From Thalassotalea sp. (GTDB taxonomy: Bacteria > Pseudomonadota > Gammaproteobacteria > Enterobacterales > Alteromonadaceae): a DNA stretch of 64,000 nt. The notes under the pieces were generated by a model. The model saw only the letters and a list, made by a program, of their open reading frames with translations. It had not been told where the DNA came from and searched no databases. Shown in pieces: positions 46,399 through 56,474 of this stretch. The translations under genes and the position numbers were made by a program. Every line of letters starts with the position of its first letter. Position 1 is the stretch's first letter. Location: contig JAKVCY010000195.1 of NCBI GenBank assembly GCA_022448425.1, forward strand, positions 1-64,000. Direction: 5' to 3'.

Positions 46399-46815
46399 TT
46401 ACACCACAGCTAAAAGCGCAACGTGGCCGAATATCAAAATGATGGTGATTCGCTTACGCATTTGTTGGTAACCTTCAGGCTTGTCATTATAAAGTTTAAA
46501 GTATCGCTCACACTCCATCAGTGCCGCGTAGCAAAAGCTCAGTAGCATTAAAGACATGGTTGGTGGCAGTAACGCGGCAGTAAAAGCGATAAGCGTAATT
46601 ACATTAGAGATATAATTGATAGTCGGTGTTGCTTCTGACGTTTTCATCCACAATGAGCCAGCAACAAAACTACAAATACACGCACTGTAAAAAATAAATA
46701 CCTGCAGAGCAGAAACGGAACCAAACGAGATGCTCATCATTGCTAATACTAAACAAGCGACAAATGGAATGACCCCAAGCCATCCTAAAAGCTGCCATGA
46801 TTGTGTTTTGGGCAT
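46399..46815 (-). CDS. DUF3429 family membrane protein
   Basis: 138 residues with four to five hydrophobic helices (e.g. LGWLGVIPFVACLVLAMMSI, VFIFYSACICSFVAGSLWM). The GxxPF and SLW motifs fit DUF3429. It is first in the leftward operon with DUF393 and SDR. The function is not known. Confidence 0.82.
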   Translation of the reverse strand: MPKTQSWQLLGWLGVIPFVACLVLAMMSISFGSVSALQVFIFYSACICSFVAGSLWMKTSEATPTINYISNVITLIAFTAALLPPTMSLMLLSFCYAALMECERYFKLYNDKPEGYQQMRKRITIILIFGHVALLAVV

Positions 46816-47171
46816 GAGTAAATCTCCTAATTAACGCTTGCTGTGTATTACGCTTTTATCAGTTAGGGCGATCACTTACTATCGTTTGAGATGGGAGTTG
46901 TGGTTGTAGACCTTTGCTGAGAAGATGGTGAAAACTAATTTAGAAAGGCATTTTAGAAAAACACTGTTGAAAATCATTGTATAACGCGATTGTTGCAAAA
47001 GATTTCAGGGAAGCGCTAAAGCTAATTAACACTGATAACATTCAATGAGAAATATCGTTGAAAAATACCACCGAGAGTTATTGCACAGGATTATCACGCA
47101 GAATTGACTTAGGGAACAAATAAAGAGAAATAGGGCCTAGCAGATTTCCCAGCAAGCCTTACTATTCATTG
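46816..47171. other. Intergenic region without visible gene
   Basis: I see no convincing ORF, RNA gene or strong hairpin here. It lies between the DUF3429 operon start and the end of the DUF2164 gene, and presumably holds the operon's promoter near 46830-46900. Confidence 0.5.
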
Positions 47172-47417
47172 TTAAACGTTTGGCAACGGCAGAGCAATTT
47201 CATCAATAGCTTCTGCGAAAAAGTCTACTTTTTGGGAGAGCACGACTTGTGCATCTGTCAGACCTTGGTTGTAAAAGAATGGCGCAAAGTGCTCAATAAT
47301 GTGATCGCAGAGAAACTCTGCATCGAAGTCTCCCAGCTCGATCGCGAGTTCTTTATCTAAATAACTTTTTAACGAATCAGTTAAATGAGCTTTCTGCTCC
47401 GCTGATAACTTATTCAT
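47172..47417 (-). CDS. DUF2164 family protein
   Basis: 81 residues from the ATG at 47417 (MNKLSAEQKAHLTDSLKSYL); the frame extends upstream to 47486 but the added residues look unconserved. AAGGAT lies about 11 bases before the chosen ATG. The stretch ELAIELGDFDAEFLCDHIIE and FYNQGLTDAQ match DUF2164. Function unknown. Confidence 0.8.
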   Translation of the reverse strand: MNKLSAEQKAHLTDSLKSYLDKELAIELGDFDAEFLCDHIIEHFAPFFYNQGLTDAQVVLSQKVDFFAEAIDEIALPLPNV

Positions 47418-47811
47418 GGGTGAATCTATCCTTTCTTCTCTGGCTATTGATAGAGCTGAGTGTTCGGTATGACTGATATTTAGCATTGTTTAATCAGTCC
47501 AATAGTTGCAAGCCTACGCTACGTTAATGAGTTGATAAGCTCAAGTGAGAATTTTTATGAGCGCATAACTAGGACTAATCTATAATTTTACAGCAAGGAT
47601 GTCTGAGGGAAGACGTGCTTTTGCATAAACATTCCTTCTGGTTATAAAAACACCTAGCTTACCTTTATAAAAGTTTTAATTATAAGATAGAGGTTTTGGT
47701 TATAACTGGTTAGAATAGGCGCGATTTTTCGATTTAACTTGGTATTCGCGAGACTAGCACTGGTCACAAAGGTCAAGTTAAGTAATTAGTAGTTAACAAA
47801 TTAGTGGTCCT
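47418..47811. other. Divergent intergenic region without visible gene
   Basis: No ORF with coding character apart from the 5' extension of the DUF2164 frame. It should contain promoters for DUF2164 (leftward) and the desulfurase fusion (rightward). I could not place them. Confidence 0.45.
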
Positions 47812-50121
47812 ATGCTTTCCCTTACTGATATTCAGCCTCAAAAAGACGAAATTTACTTAGATAATAACGCTACCACGCCGGTACTGCCGCAAGCTGCTGA
47901 AGCGGCGATGCATACTATGCAGTTATGTTACGGCAACCCAAGTAGTAGCCATATTACAGGTATTAAAGCTAAGTACATTCTGGAGACTACGCGTACTTTG
48001 GTGAGAAAAGTGATTGGCGCTTCTACTGGTGAAGTGACGTTTACCAGCGGCGCAACGGAAGGTATTCAAACAGCTATCATTTCTGCATTGCAGTCGGCCA
48101 AAGAAGCAGGTATCACGCAAGAGGAACCACTACTGCTATACGGAGCAACAGAGCATAAAGCGGTACCCGAGACGCTGAAACACTGGAATAAAATGCTCGA
48201 TATTGGTGCCAAGGTCATTGCTATTCCCGTTGATGATAAGGGCATTTTAGATGCCGAATTTATTGAGCAGAACGTTGGTGATGCTCTCATTATTTGTACC
48301 ATGGCGGCGAATAATGAAACGGGTGTTTTCCAGGATCTAGAGTTACTCGAAAAAGTGATCCGTGATAATAACTCCACGGTTAAATGGATGGTGGATTGCG
48401 TGCAAGCTTTAGGAAAGTTTTCACTCGATATTGCTGAAACAACGATTGACTATGCACCTTTTAGCGGTCACAAGTTATATGCACCTAAAGGAATTGGTGT
48501 GCTTTATGTGAGAGAAGGTGCACCGTACACGCCTTTTATCGCTGGCGGTGGTCAAGAGAGTGGTCTCCGTTCGGGGACTGAGAACCTTCCGGGAATTGCG
48601 GCGTTGCAAGCTGTATTGAGCTTGCTTGATGACAAAAGTGATAACACATTTAAAGATCATGAAACCTTACTAGCCTATCGTGAGCAGTTGGTTAACACGC
48701 TTACCAAAGCATTTCCTGACATTATTTTTAATCATGACCTGGGCTGTTCTTTGCCGACAACCCTTAACTTTTCGGTGCGTGGTTTATCGAGCAAGGACAT
48801 TATGGACTTGTTTGACGCGGCGAGGATTCGAGTAAGCTCTGGCTCGGCATGCTCATCAAAAGTCACTGGCAGTTTCGTACTAGATGCTATGGGCAAACCT
48901 CGTTGGCAAAGTGAATCTGCAATTCGACTTTCATTTGGACCTGCGACTACACAAGCTGAGATCGATGCAGCTTGTCATGCCATTACTCAAGCAGTTACGG
49001 CGCTTAAACATAGTTGTCTACTTTTGTCTGACACTTTTGACAACAGCGAGTTTGGTGTCGATGGCCTGCAACAATGGCTATACGATCAACAATGTACTTG
49101 GTGCTATGTCGACAAAGCGAGTAAGCAATGTGTGTTGATTGATGCTAGTGCAGAGCTGGTTAACAAGTTTGAGCGTTTAGTTCGTTGTCAGCAATATCAA
49201 GTGGTAGCGGTATTGGATACGCAACGGGATACTCAGCAAGTGCTTGAACCGGAAATGATTCGCGAGCTGGTACCAGAGTTTTTAGCTAGTCACCGCTTTG
49301 ACGAAATGGGTTGGCCTGAAAACTCACAGCAAGTGAGTTTAGCTGACGGAAGTTTCGTACCGGCGATTACCGTGGGTAGCAAAGTGCTAGCCAAACTGCG
49401 GCTTTCCGGTTATTGCGCAAACAGCCAAGCTTATCTGCTCGGTACAGCACAAGACGGTCAGCTATTGGCTGATAATATTGATTATGTGTTTGCTGGCGAT
49501 ACTGTTCAAATTGGTGGGCTAGGGCGTACAGATGGTGATAGTGGCTGTGCGCAAGCTTTGTATCATTCTCTGCAAAAGCTTCATCACGTCATTGCTGATG
49601 ACACGATCATTTGTCCTCGTCATGATTATCAAGGGTTGTTCTCAACGACGCTTGGCATGGAAAAGAACACCAATGATTTATTGAAGAACTTATTAAATGG
49701 TGAAACACCTGTTGAGGATTTCGTATCGAAGAAAGTTGAAATGGACAAGGTGCTTGCTGCAAGTGAACAGGCAGCAGATCAAGGTACCATTAGCTTTTGC
49801 CAGAATGATATTGGTTTATTAGCACCGAACGAACTCACTACGTTTTTTGCGAAACATCCTAATGTCACTGTCGTAGACGTACGTGAACCGCACGAGTTTG
49901 AAGCTTACCCGGAGAGCTCGGTTGCCGGTAAGCAGATGGTAAATATTCCGCTGACTCAAATCACACATTTTGTTAGCTCACAGCAACAAGCCAAAGATGC
50001 ACAAGAGTACATTTGTATTTGTCGAAGTGGTAAACGAAGTGATGCAGCTGCTAAAACATTAAAGCGCAACGGTTTTGCTAATGTCTACCATGTACCAGGT
50101 GGCTTTGCATTACTGAATTAA
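47812..50121 (+). CDS. Cysteine desulfurase / degenerate MBL-fold / rhodanese fusion
   Basis: 769 residues in three parts. Residues 1-400 are a class V aminotransferase of NifS/IscS type: IYLDNNATTPV, TSGATEGI, the PLP lysine in SGHKLYAPKG, and the catalytic cysteine in SSGSACSSKVTG. Residues about 405-640 resemble the metallo-beta-lactamase fold of persulfide dioxygenases (VFAGDTVQIGGLGRTDGDSG, CPRHDYQG), but the metal motif THxHxDH reads TQRDTQQ and the TPGHT site reads LSGYCA, so most ligands are lost. Residues about 665-769 are a rhodanese domain with active loop CRSGKR. The whole could pass sulfur from cysteine to the rhodanese cysteine. Target unknown. Confidence 0.88.
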   Translation: MLSLTDIQPQKDEIYLDNNATTPVLPQAAEAAMHTMQLCYGNPSSSHITGIKAKYILETTRTLVRKVIGASTGEVTFTSGATEGIQTAIISALQSAKEAGITQEEPLLLYGATEHKAVPETLKHWNKMLDIGAKVIAIPVDDKGILDAEFIEQNVGDALIICTMAANNETGVFQDLELLEKVIRDNNSTVKWMVDCVQALGKFSLDIAETTIDYAPFSGHKLYAPKGIGVLYVREGAPYTPFIAGGGQESGLRSGTENLPGIAALQAVLSLLDDKSDNTFKDHETLLAYREQLVNTLTKAFPDIIFNHDLGCSLPTTLNFSVRGLSSKDIMDLFDAARIRVSSGSACSSKVTGSFVLDAMGKPRWQSESAIRLSFGPATTQAEIDAACHAITQAVTALKHSCLLLSDTFDNSEFGVDGLQQWLYDQQCTWCYVDKASKQCVLIDASAELVNKFERLVRCQQYQVVAVLDTQRDTQQVLEPEMIRELVPEFLASHRFDEMGWPENSQQVSLADGSFVPAITVGSKVLAKLRLSGYCANSQAYLLGTAQDGQLLADNIDYVFAGDTVQIGGLGRTDGDSGCAQALYHSLQKLHHVIADDTIICPRHDYQGLFSTTLGMEKNTNDLLKNLLNGETPVEDFVSKKVEMDKVLAASEQAADQGTISFCQNDIGLLAPNELTTFFAKHPNVTVVDVREPHEFEAYPESSVAGKQMVNIPLTQITHFVSSQQQAKDAQEYICICRSGKRSDAAAKTLKRNGFANVYHVPGGFALLN

Positions 50122-50139
50122 TCGGCAAACTAAATTGGA

Positions 50140-50171
50140 TTAGCAGTGAGGCGAGATAGCTTCACTGCTAA
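50140..50171 (+). terminator. Hairpin after the desulfurase fusion gene
   Basis: TTAGCAGTGA (50140-50149) and TCACTGCTAA (50162-50171) form a perfect 10-bp stem; the following CAGTTATTTATT is a weak T-tract. Confidence 0.6.
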
Positions 50172-50267
50172 CAGTTATTTATTAGGGATAAGGCGTTTAA
50201 TTGCTGACTATTGATTTTGTTAGACCGGCAGCGAGATAATAGTGTTTTTAATGATTGGTTATTCATT

Positions 50268-50402
50268 TTGAAACAGTACCTTTATCAGCTTTGGCATACC
50301 GACTGCGCATTTTGCCGAAAGGCTCGTTATGTAATTTTGTGGTTGTTATTAATGCTGTTAGCCGATTATTGGTTTTTCAATTTAATATTTATGAACAATT
50401 AG
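50268..50402 (+). CDS. Possible 44-aa membrane peptide with CxxC
   Basis: From a TTG at 50268 the peptide would read MKQYLYQLWHTDCAFCRKAR and then a strong hydrophobic helix (YVILWLLLMLLADYWFFNLI). A second TTG at 50211 gives 63 residues. The charge pattern (basic before the helix) and the CxxC look protein-like, but there is no ATG and no good Shine-Dalgarno, so it may be spurious. It lies alone between the desulfurase fusion and the malic enzyme gene. Confidence 0.3.
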   Translation: MKQYLYQLWHTDCAFCRKARYVILWLLLMLLADYWFFNLIFMNN

Positions 50403-50552
50403 CTAACCGTCCAACGAACCAAATCTTTTGCGAATGCAATGGTCGGCTTTTTTGTCTGACCTTTCTCAACTATACTTCACCCATTTACGCATATACACCT
50501 ACTAGAGTGGTTGAAAAAACAACCATTTAGTCTTCAAAACATTAAGATTTTT

Positions 50553-52244
50553 ATGACTCAAGACAACAAACGTCCACTATACATCCCTTACGCAGGGCCA
50601 AACCTACTTGAAACACCGCTTCTTAACAAAGGCAGTGCTTTTTCCAAAGAAGAGCGCCAACAGTTCAACCTCACAGGTCTTCTTCCACCGTCTTACGAAA
50701 CAATTGAAGAACAGGTAGAGCGTTGTTACCAGCAATTTAGCCGCTTTGAAACGAACTTAAATAAGCATATTTATCTCCGTAACATCCAAGATAAGAATGA
50801 AACGCTTTACTACCGACTAGTTCAAGAGCATTTAGAAGAGATGATGCCAATCATCTATACACCTACTGTTGGTGATGCGTGTGAGCAGTTTTCTGATATT
50901 TATCGCAGCAACCGTGGATTGTTTATCGCTTATGAAGAGCGTGAACACATGGATGATATCCTACGAAATGCGACTAAGAACAAAGTAAAAGTCATTGTGG
51001 TTACAGACGGTGAACGTATTCTTGGTCTGGGTGACCAAGGTATCGGTGGTATGGGGATTCCAATTGGTAAGTTAGCGCTTTACACAGCGTGTGGTGGTAT
51101 CAGCCCAGCGTATTGCCTACCAATTACACTAGATGTGGGTACAAATAACGAGAAGTTGTTGAACGATCCTATGTACATGGGATCGCGTCACAAGCGTATC
51201 AGCCAAAACGAATACAATGAGTTTGTTGATATGTTTATCCAGGCGGTAAAACGTCGTTGGCCACATGTCATGCTGCAATTTGAAGACTTTGCTCAGCCAA
51301 ATGCGATGCCACTGTTAACCAAATACAGAGATGAGATTTGCTGTTTTAATGACGACATTCAAGGTACAGCATCTGTAACCGTAGGCACATTGCTAGCGGC
51401 ATGTCGTACCAAAGGCGTTAAACTGTCAGAGCAAAAAGTGGCCTTTGTAGGTGCTGGCTCTGCGGGTTGCGGTATTGCAGAGCAAATTATTACTCAAATG
51501 GTAAGCGAGGGCGCAACTGCTGAACAAGCACGCAGCCAAATCTTCATGGTTGATCGTTATGGTCTTTTAACTAGAGGAATGGAAGGTCTGCGAGACTTCC
51601 AAGAAAAGCTTGTTCAATCTGCAGAAACAGTAAATCAATGGGAGATTGAGGGCGATTACTGCTCTTTGTTAGAGTTAATGAACAATGCCAAACCTGATGT
51701 ACTTATTGGTGTATCAGGCCAAGCGGGTTTATTTACAGAAGAAGTTATCAAAGCTATGCACAGTCACTGTGCCGCACCGATTATTTTCCCGCTTAGCAAC
51801 CCTTCGCGCCAAGTTGAAGCGACGCCTGAACAAGTAATTACTTGGACAGAAGGTCAAGCGGTTGTTGCAACTGGTAGTCCATTTGCGCCGGTAGAGTTCC
51901 AAGGCAAACTCTTCCCAATCGCTCAGTGCAATAATAGCTACATTTTCCCAGGCTTAGGCTTAGGTGTAGTAGCAGCGAACATTAATCGCATTACAGATGA
52001 GATGTTAATGGTCGCTAGTGAAACATTAGCAGAAGCTTCGCCACGCGCTAATACAGGAGATGGTGAATTATTGCCGCCGTTAACTGAAATAGCAGCGCTA
52101 AGTAAGAAAATCGCGTTCGGAATTGCACAGGTCGCATACCGCCAAGGCCTCGCACTTGAAATGCCAGAAGATCAACTCAAGGCCAAGATCGAAGCTAACT
52201 ATTGGAAGCCTACTTATCGCCAGTACAAACGCATTAGTATCTAA
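50553..52244 (+). CDS. maeA: NAD-dependent malic enzyme
   Basis: Oxidative decarboxylation of malate to pyruvate with NAD. 563 residues from the ATG at 50553 (E. coli MaeA 565); the frame extends 14 codons upstream without conserved sequence. Signatures: [18 protein letters not shown] near the start, [34 protein letters not shown], the metal-binding [10 protein letters not shown] and [11 protein letters not shown], and the NAD-binding [16 protein letters not shown] terminator follows. Confidence 0.96.
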   Translation: MTQDNKRPLYIPYAGPNLLETPLLNKGSAFSKEERQQFNLTGLLPPSYETIEEQVERCYQQFSRFETNLNKHIYLRNIQDKNETLYYRLVQEHLEEMMPIIYTPTVGDACEQFSDIYRSNRGLFIAYEEREHMDDILRNATKNKVKVIVVTDGERILGLGDQGIGGMGIPIGKLALYTACGGISPAYCLPITLDVGTNNEKLLNDPMYMGSRHKRISQNEYNEFVDMFIQAVKRRWPHVMLQFEDFAQPNAMPLLTKYRDEICCFNDDIQGTASVTVGTLLAACRTKGVKLSEQKVAFVGAGSAGCGIAEQIITQMVSEGATAEQARSQIFMVDRYGLLTRGMEGLRDFQEKLVQSAETVNQWEIEGDYCSLLELMNNAKPDVLIGVSGQAGLFTEEVIKAMHSHCAAPIIFPLSNPSRQVEATPEQVITWTEGQAVVATGSPFAPVEFQGKLFPIAQCNNSYIFPGLGLGVVAANINRITDEMLMVASETLAEASPRANTGDGELLPPLTEIAALSKKIAFGIAQVAYRQGLALEMPEDQLKAKIEANYWKPTYRQYKRISI

Positions 52245-52324
52245 ACGCTTTACGTTAAGTGATAACGGCACCTAAGTTTTTAGTGCTGTTGAGCAGTAAA
52301 AGTTGCTTTACTAGTAACCATACT

Positions 52325-52352
52325 AAAAGCCTCATATTCTTGAGGCTTTTTT
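52325..52352 (+). terminator. Intrinsic terminator after maeA
   Basis: AAAAGCCTCA (52325-52334), loop TATTCT, TGAGGCTTTT (52341-52350), then more T. Confidence 0.92.
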
Positions 52353-52381
52353 ATTTAGTAGGCTTTTCAGAATGAATGGTC

Positions 52382-52387
52382 TATAAT
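52382..52387 (+). promoter_or_regulatory. Probable -10 element of the ndk promoter
   Basis: A perfect TATAAT about 54 bases before the ndk start. The -35 region is weak (TAGGCT at the 17-base distance). Confidence 0.4.
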
Positions 52388-52440
52388 CGCGCCAAAATTT
52401 ATACCCTATTTTATTAATTCGTTATTTAAGAGGCTTTATC

Positions 52441-52872
52441 ATGGCTATCGAACGTACTTTTTCTATCGTAAAACCAGACGCAGTTGCGAAAAACGTAATT
52501 GGTCAAATCTACAACCGTTTTGAAACTGCTGGTTTAAAAATCGTTGCTTCAAAAATGGTTCACCTTTCTAAAGAGCAAGCAGAAGGTTTCTACGCTGAGC
52601 ACAGCGAGCGTCCTTTCTTCGGCGCTTTAGTTGAATTCATGACTTCAGGTCCAGTAATGGTTCAAGTTTTAGAAGGCGAAAACGCTGTTCTTAAAAACCG
52701 TGAAATCATGGGGGCTACTAACCCAGCTGAAGCTTTAGCTGGTACTTTACGTGCAGACTACGCTAACTCAATCGACGAGAACGCTGTTCACGGTTCAGAT
52801 GCTTTAGAATCAGCTGCTCGTGAAATTGCTTACTTCTTCTCAGACGAAGAGATTTGCCCACGCACTCGCTAG
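52441..52872 (+). CDS. ndk: Nucleoside diphosphate kinase
   Basis: Transfers phosphate between NTPs and NDPs through a phosphohistidine. 143 residues, the standard length. The catalytic His117 is in [32 protein letters not shown] is the typical N-terminus. AAGAGGCTTTATC precedes the ATG. It stands alone, with its own promoter-like -10 and a hairpin downstream. Confidence 0.98.
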   Translation: MAIERTFSIVKPDAVAKNVIGQIYNRFETAGLKIVASKMVHLSKEQAEGFYAEHSERPFFGALVEFMTSGPVMVQVLEGENAVLKNREIMGATNPAEALAGTLRADYANSIDENAVHGSDALESAAREIAYFFSDEEICPRTR

Positions 52873-53016
52873 GCGTTTAGGTAATTCATAAATCTTTGCT
52901 ATTGGCATTTTATCGATGAAATTTACTGCTCACGTATTTCATATACGCTGCGCGGTAAATTACCCAACAAAAAACCACTAGCTTTGATTTATTAATCACT
53001 CAGATTTTGAGTGTTG

Positions 53017-53050
53017 AAGGATTTTACTGATATGTCGGTAAAATCCTTTT
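53017..53050 (+). terminator. Intrinsic terminator after ndk
   Basis: AAGGATTTTAC (53017-53027) pairs with GTAAAATCCTT (53038-53048), followed by T. Confidence 0.75.
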
Positions 53051-53151
53051 GCGTTATTTAGCGCTGTAAAACCCTAATTTAACTTAATGAGTTTGTTGGC
53101 TAATGATAAGTGCTTTAATGCCTAAGAGTTTTTATCATTATCCAGATTAAA

Positions 53152-53180
53152 TTGTCTCTCTTGTCTAAAAAGTGTACAAT
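53152..53180 (+). promoter_or_regulatory. Sigma-70 promoter upstream of rlmN
   Basis: TTGTCT (53152-53157), 17-base spacer, TACAAT (53175-53180), 39 bases before the rlmN ATG. It may drive several downstream genes. Confidence 0.7.
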
Positions 53181-53219
53181 TTTCGCCCTTTAATTTTTGC
53201 TGTTTAGAGAAATTGTTTT

Positions 53220-54377
53220 ATGACTGAAGTGGTTAACCCTGCTGAAAATGCAGTGTCGAAAGTGAATCTGCTTAACTTTGATCATCAAGGCTTACGTGAG
53301 TACTTCGCGTCGATCGGTGAGAAGCCGTTTCGTGCTGATCAATTAATGAAGTGGATGTATCACTTTGGTTACGATGACTTCGAAAAAATGACCAATCTGA
53401 ATAAAAAGTTACGTGAAAAATTAGCGCGTAACTGTGAGATTGTTGCACCTGAGATTTCTCAAAAGCAAGTGTCTAACGATGGCACTATCAAGTATGCGCT
53501 TAAGTTAGAAAGTGGTCAGGAGGTTGAAACAGTTTGGATTCCTGAAAATAACCGCGCTACCTTGTGTGTATCTTCACAAGTTGGTTGTGCGTTGGAATGT
53601 AGTTTCTGTTCGACAGCGCAGCAGGGCTTTAACCGCAACTTATCAATGGCTGAGATCATTGGCCAAGTATGGCGTGTTGCCAATGATATTGGTGCGACAC
53701 GTATTGCAGGCACTCGACCGATTACAAATATTGTAATGATGGGCATGGGTGAGCCATTGCTAAACATGAAAAACCTCATTCCAGCGCTCGATACTATGTT
53801 GAACGACTTAGGTTATGGCTTATCTAAGCGTCGTGTAACAGTAAGTACTTCAGGTGTTGTTCCAGCGCTTGACATGCTTAAAGAGAAAATTGATTGTGCA
53901 TTGGCAATTTCAGTTCATGCGCCAAATAATGAGCTTCGAAATGAGCTTGTACCAATTAACAAAAAATACCCACTAGAAGATTTCTTAGCGGCATCTCGTC
54001 GTTACATTGATGGTTCAAAAGCACAGAAAGCCGTTACGGTAGAGTACGTGATGATTGACCATGTTAATGACAGCACCGAACAAGCACATGAACTTGCGCA
54101 TGCTCTCAAAGATACGCCAAGCAAAATCAATTTGATCCCGTTCAATCCGTACCCAGGATCGCCATATAAACGTTCGAGTAATTCTCGTATTGACCGTTTT
54201 GACAAAGTACTTCAATCATATGGTTTCACGGTTATCACACGCCGTACCCGTGGTGATGATATTGATGCAGCATGTGGTCAATTGGCGGGCGATGTTTTAG
54301 ACCGTACTAAGCGTACGGCAGCGATCGCCGCTAAAAAAGAGATGCAAACTGAAGAAATTTCAGTGAAAATGGTGTAA
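53220..54377 (+). CDS. rlmN: 23S rRNA A2503 / tRNA A37 C2-methyltransferase, radical SAM
   Basis: 385 residues. The radical-SAM cluster motif CALECSFC places cysteines at 123, 127 and 130. GMGEPLLNM is the SAM-binding GGE-type motif, and [15 protein letters not shown] carries the conserved C-terminal cysteine used in catalysis. RlmN methylates A2503 of 23S rRNA and A37 of some tRNAs. It opens the classic rlmN-pilW-rodZ-ispG-hisS cluster. Confidence 0.97.
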   Translation: MTEVVNPAENAVSKVNLLNFDHQGLREYFASIGEKPFRADQLMKWMYHFGYDDFEKMTNLNKKLREKLARNCEIVAPEISQKQVSNDGTIKYALKLESGQEVETVWIPENNRATLCVSSQVGCALECSFCSTAQQGFNRNLSMAEIIGQVWRVANDIGATRIAGTRPITNIVMMGMGEPLLNMKNLIPALDTMLNDLGYGLSKRRVTVSTSGVVPALDMLKEKIDCALAISVHAPNNELRNELVPINKKYPLEDFLAASRRYIDGSKAQKAVTVEYVMIDHVNDSTEQAHELAHALKDTPSKINLIPFNPYPGSPYKRSSNSRIDRFDKVLQSYGFTVITRRTRGDDIDAACGQLAGDVLDRTKRTAAIAAKKEMQTEEISVKMV

Positions 54378-54539
54378 TGATATAAGTTTTACCTTTGCAT
54401 TATCCGTATTTTGGTAACGTTTACGAAGCACTAGAATCGGGCAAAATAGGTGGAACGGCTTAAGTGGCACGGTGGCAGGAAGCTAGCGCACCGCCACCAT
54501 GAAGAGCGCCCAATTACAACAAAAGCGATCGTATCAAAT

Positions 54540-56468
54540 ATGGCTAAAGTGTTAAAAATTATAGCGATAGCGGCTTCTTTAAGCACGCTTTCGGCCTGTG
54601 TTACTCAAAATTATCAAAATGCCAACACTCCTGTTGTAGAAAACGATTCGACGAATCTCGAAATCGCTATGACGAGGATTTCACTAGGTCTAGGTTACCT
54701 TAAAATGGGTAACACGACACAGGCAAAGCTTAACCTAGAAAAAGCCAAACGTTTCGCTCCAGATTTAGTACAAGTCTACACAGCATTTGCACACTATTAC
54801 GAAACCGTGGGTGAAGATTCACTTACGGTTTCATCTTATGAAAAAGCACTTTCGCTTAAACCTGATGATGCAGACACGTTAAATAACTACGGCGTGTATT
54901 TGTGTCGTCAAGATAGACTACCAGAAGCTGAAAAACAGTTTCTTCGAGCTATTGCGGTACCAAGCTACCTTTTAGTGTCACAAAGTTACGAAAATTTAGC
55001 CTTGTGTCAGTTAAAGGCACCAAACTTTGAAAAAGCTGAAACTTATCTATTGAAAGCCATAGACCACAATCCTTCAAACTCTTCGAGCCTATATCAAATG
55101 ATGCGGTTGATGTACGCGAAAGGTGATTATCAAGCTGCGCTCGATTTTGCTAGCCGATTTGAGAAGGCCACACGTCGATTTAATCCTGATTCGTTAGCAC
55201 TCACTTACAAGATCTATCAAAAGTTAAATGATACGCGAACAGCACGTAATTACGGTAGTATGTTGGTAAGCATGTTCCCTGAAGCTTACTTATCGAAACA
55301 GTACCTCCTAAATCAACTAGCGGAAATCGAACCTGACGAGTTGGCTGAAAAGTACCGCCTACTTAACTCAACTGGGTTAGTTAACGACAGCAATAAGCGC
55401 GTTGTAAAGTTAACGCCGAACAATAAGCCAGCTATTGGACTAGACAAAAAACGCCGTGCTAGCCAAGTTGCAAAATCTGAAATTAGATCAGTAGCTGTGC
55501 CGCAGACTAACGCGGAAGAAAAAAGCACTGCCGAAATTAAACCTCAACCGACTCAACCAGCTAAGCGAGTTGTTGTGCTGAGCCCAGAGCTTAGTCAACG
55601 CGAAGTGCCTGAACAAACGGCAAAGTTACCGAGTGATGTTAAATCGGCAACAGACACGTCAATTATTGAAACTGGTGATACTGTTGCGGACGCTATTGCT
55701 TTAGCAAAAGCTGAGATTGCTGCTATCGATGAACAGCTTGGTGAAGAAGCTATGGTCGATGACACTCAACAAACCGAGCCATTCGAAGCTGCGCAGAAAG
55801 TAAATACTAATACTTTGGTTACAACAAGCGAAGTGGCAGGAGAAGTGGCAGAAACAGTTGAATCAACTAACACAACTAAAGAAACGCTTACAGCTGAAGT
55901 TACCCTCACACCTGAAATAGCAGAGACAGCAGAAGCTGTCGACAGAAGTGCTATCGAAGAGAACAAAGAAACATTTACAGAAGAAGTTATTACAACCGAT
56001 GCAATTGTTGAGAACAAATCAGTCAGCGAAATTGCTTCTGATCTTTGGACTGCTAACGAGGCAACTGACCTAGCTGTGGATGAACTGGTCGAGTACAACC
56101 TAGTGGTTGAAACAGACGCAACCCAAGCTGATATAGAGAAAGAAACATCAGCTGAAATTAACGAGCTAAGTACCTTGGCAAAAGAAGAAGCGTCGCAATC
56201 TCCTGAACTTATCGAAGATAACTTGGTCAGTAATGATGTAACGGTCGAATCAGAAAACGAAGAGGATAGCGAGTATCAGACGTTAGATGAATTACCGCAA
56301 CATATTATTGAGAAGGGTGAGAACTTATTCTCAGTGTCTAAGCGATATAACATACGCTTAAGCACCTTGATCAAATGGAATGAGCTCGATGATAGAGCTC
56401 TAGTAAGAATTGGGGATGTTATTTATTTAGCAGATCCGAGTGAATTAAAAACGCAGGAAGAGCAATAA
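54540..56468 (+). CDS. pilW: Type IV pilus biogenesis protein PilW/PilF with C-terminal LysM
   Basis: 642 residues from the ATG at 54540, whose MAKVLKIIAIAASLSTLSAC is a lipoprotein signal (Cys20); the frame extends 30 codons upstream without sense. TPR repeats occupy about 45-240 (LGYLKMGNTTQAKLNLEKA, LNNYGVYLCRQ), as in PilF, the pilotin that helps secretin PilQ reach the outer membrane. A Glu/Thr/Ala-rich linker of about 320 residues follows, then a LysM domain at about 587-631 (HIIEKGENLFSVSKRYNIRL). Usual PilW proteins are about 250 residues and lack the extension. The LysM part may bind peptidoglycan. rodZ begins six bases after the stop. Confidence 0.9.
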   Translation: MAKVLKIIAIAASLSTLSACVTQNYQNANTPVVENDSTNLEIAMTRISLGLGYLKMGNTTQAKLNLEKAKRFAPDLVQVYTAFAHYYETVGEDSLTVSSYEKALSLKPDDADTLNNYGVYLCRQDRLPEAEKQFLRAIAVPSYLLVSQSYENLALCQLKAPNFEKAETYLLKAIDHNPSNSSSLYQMMRLMYAKGDYQAALDFASRFEKATRRFNPDSLALTYKIYQKLNDTRTARNYGSMLVSMFPEAYLSKQYLLNQLAEIEPDELAEKYRLLNSTGLVNDSNKRVVKLTPNNKPAIGLDKKRRASQVAKSEIRSVAVPQTNAEEKSTAEIKPQPTQPAKRVVVLSPELSQREVPEQTAKLPSDVKSATDTSIIETGDTVADAIALAKAEIAAIDEQLGEEAMVDDTQQTEPFEAAQKVNTNTLVTTSEVAGEVAETVESTNTTKETLTAEVTLTPEIAETAEAVDRSAIEENKETFTEEVITTDAIVENKSVSEIASDLWTANEATDLAVDELVEYNLVVETDATQADIEKETSAEINELSTLAKEEASQSPELIEDNLVSNDVTVESENEEDSEYQTLDELPQHIIEKGENLFSVSKRYNIRLSTLIKWNELDDRALVRIGDVIYLADPSELKTQEEQ

Positions 56469-56474
56469 CTGCAC

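Larger units (their letters stand above)
52873..53219. other. Intergenic region between ndk and rlmN
   Basis: No gene is visible. It holds the ndk terminator (53017-53050) and the rlmN promoter (53152-53180). Confidence 0.6.

Noticed and set aside
50255..50530. 91-codon open frame overlapping the maeA upstream region
   Set aside because: No conserved features, overlaps the promoter and start region of maeA, and another frame looks more protein-like.
54450..54539. Upstream extension of pilW
   Set aside because: It begins without an ATG and places a His/Arg-rich stretch before a clean lipoprotein signal at 54540.
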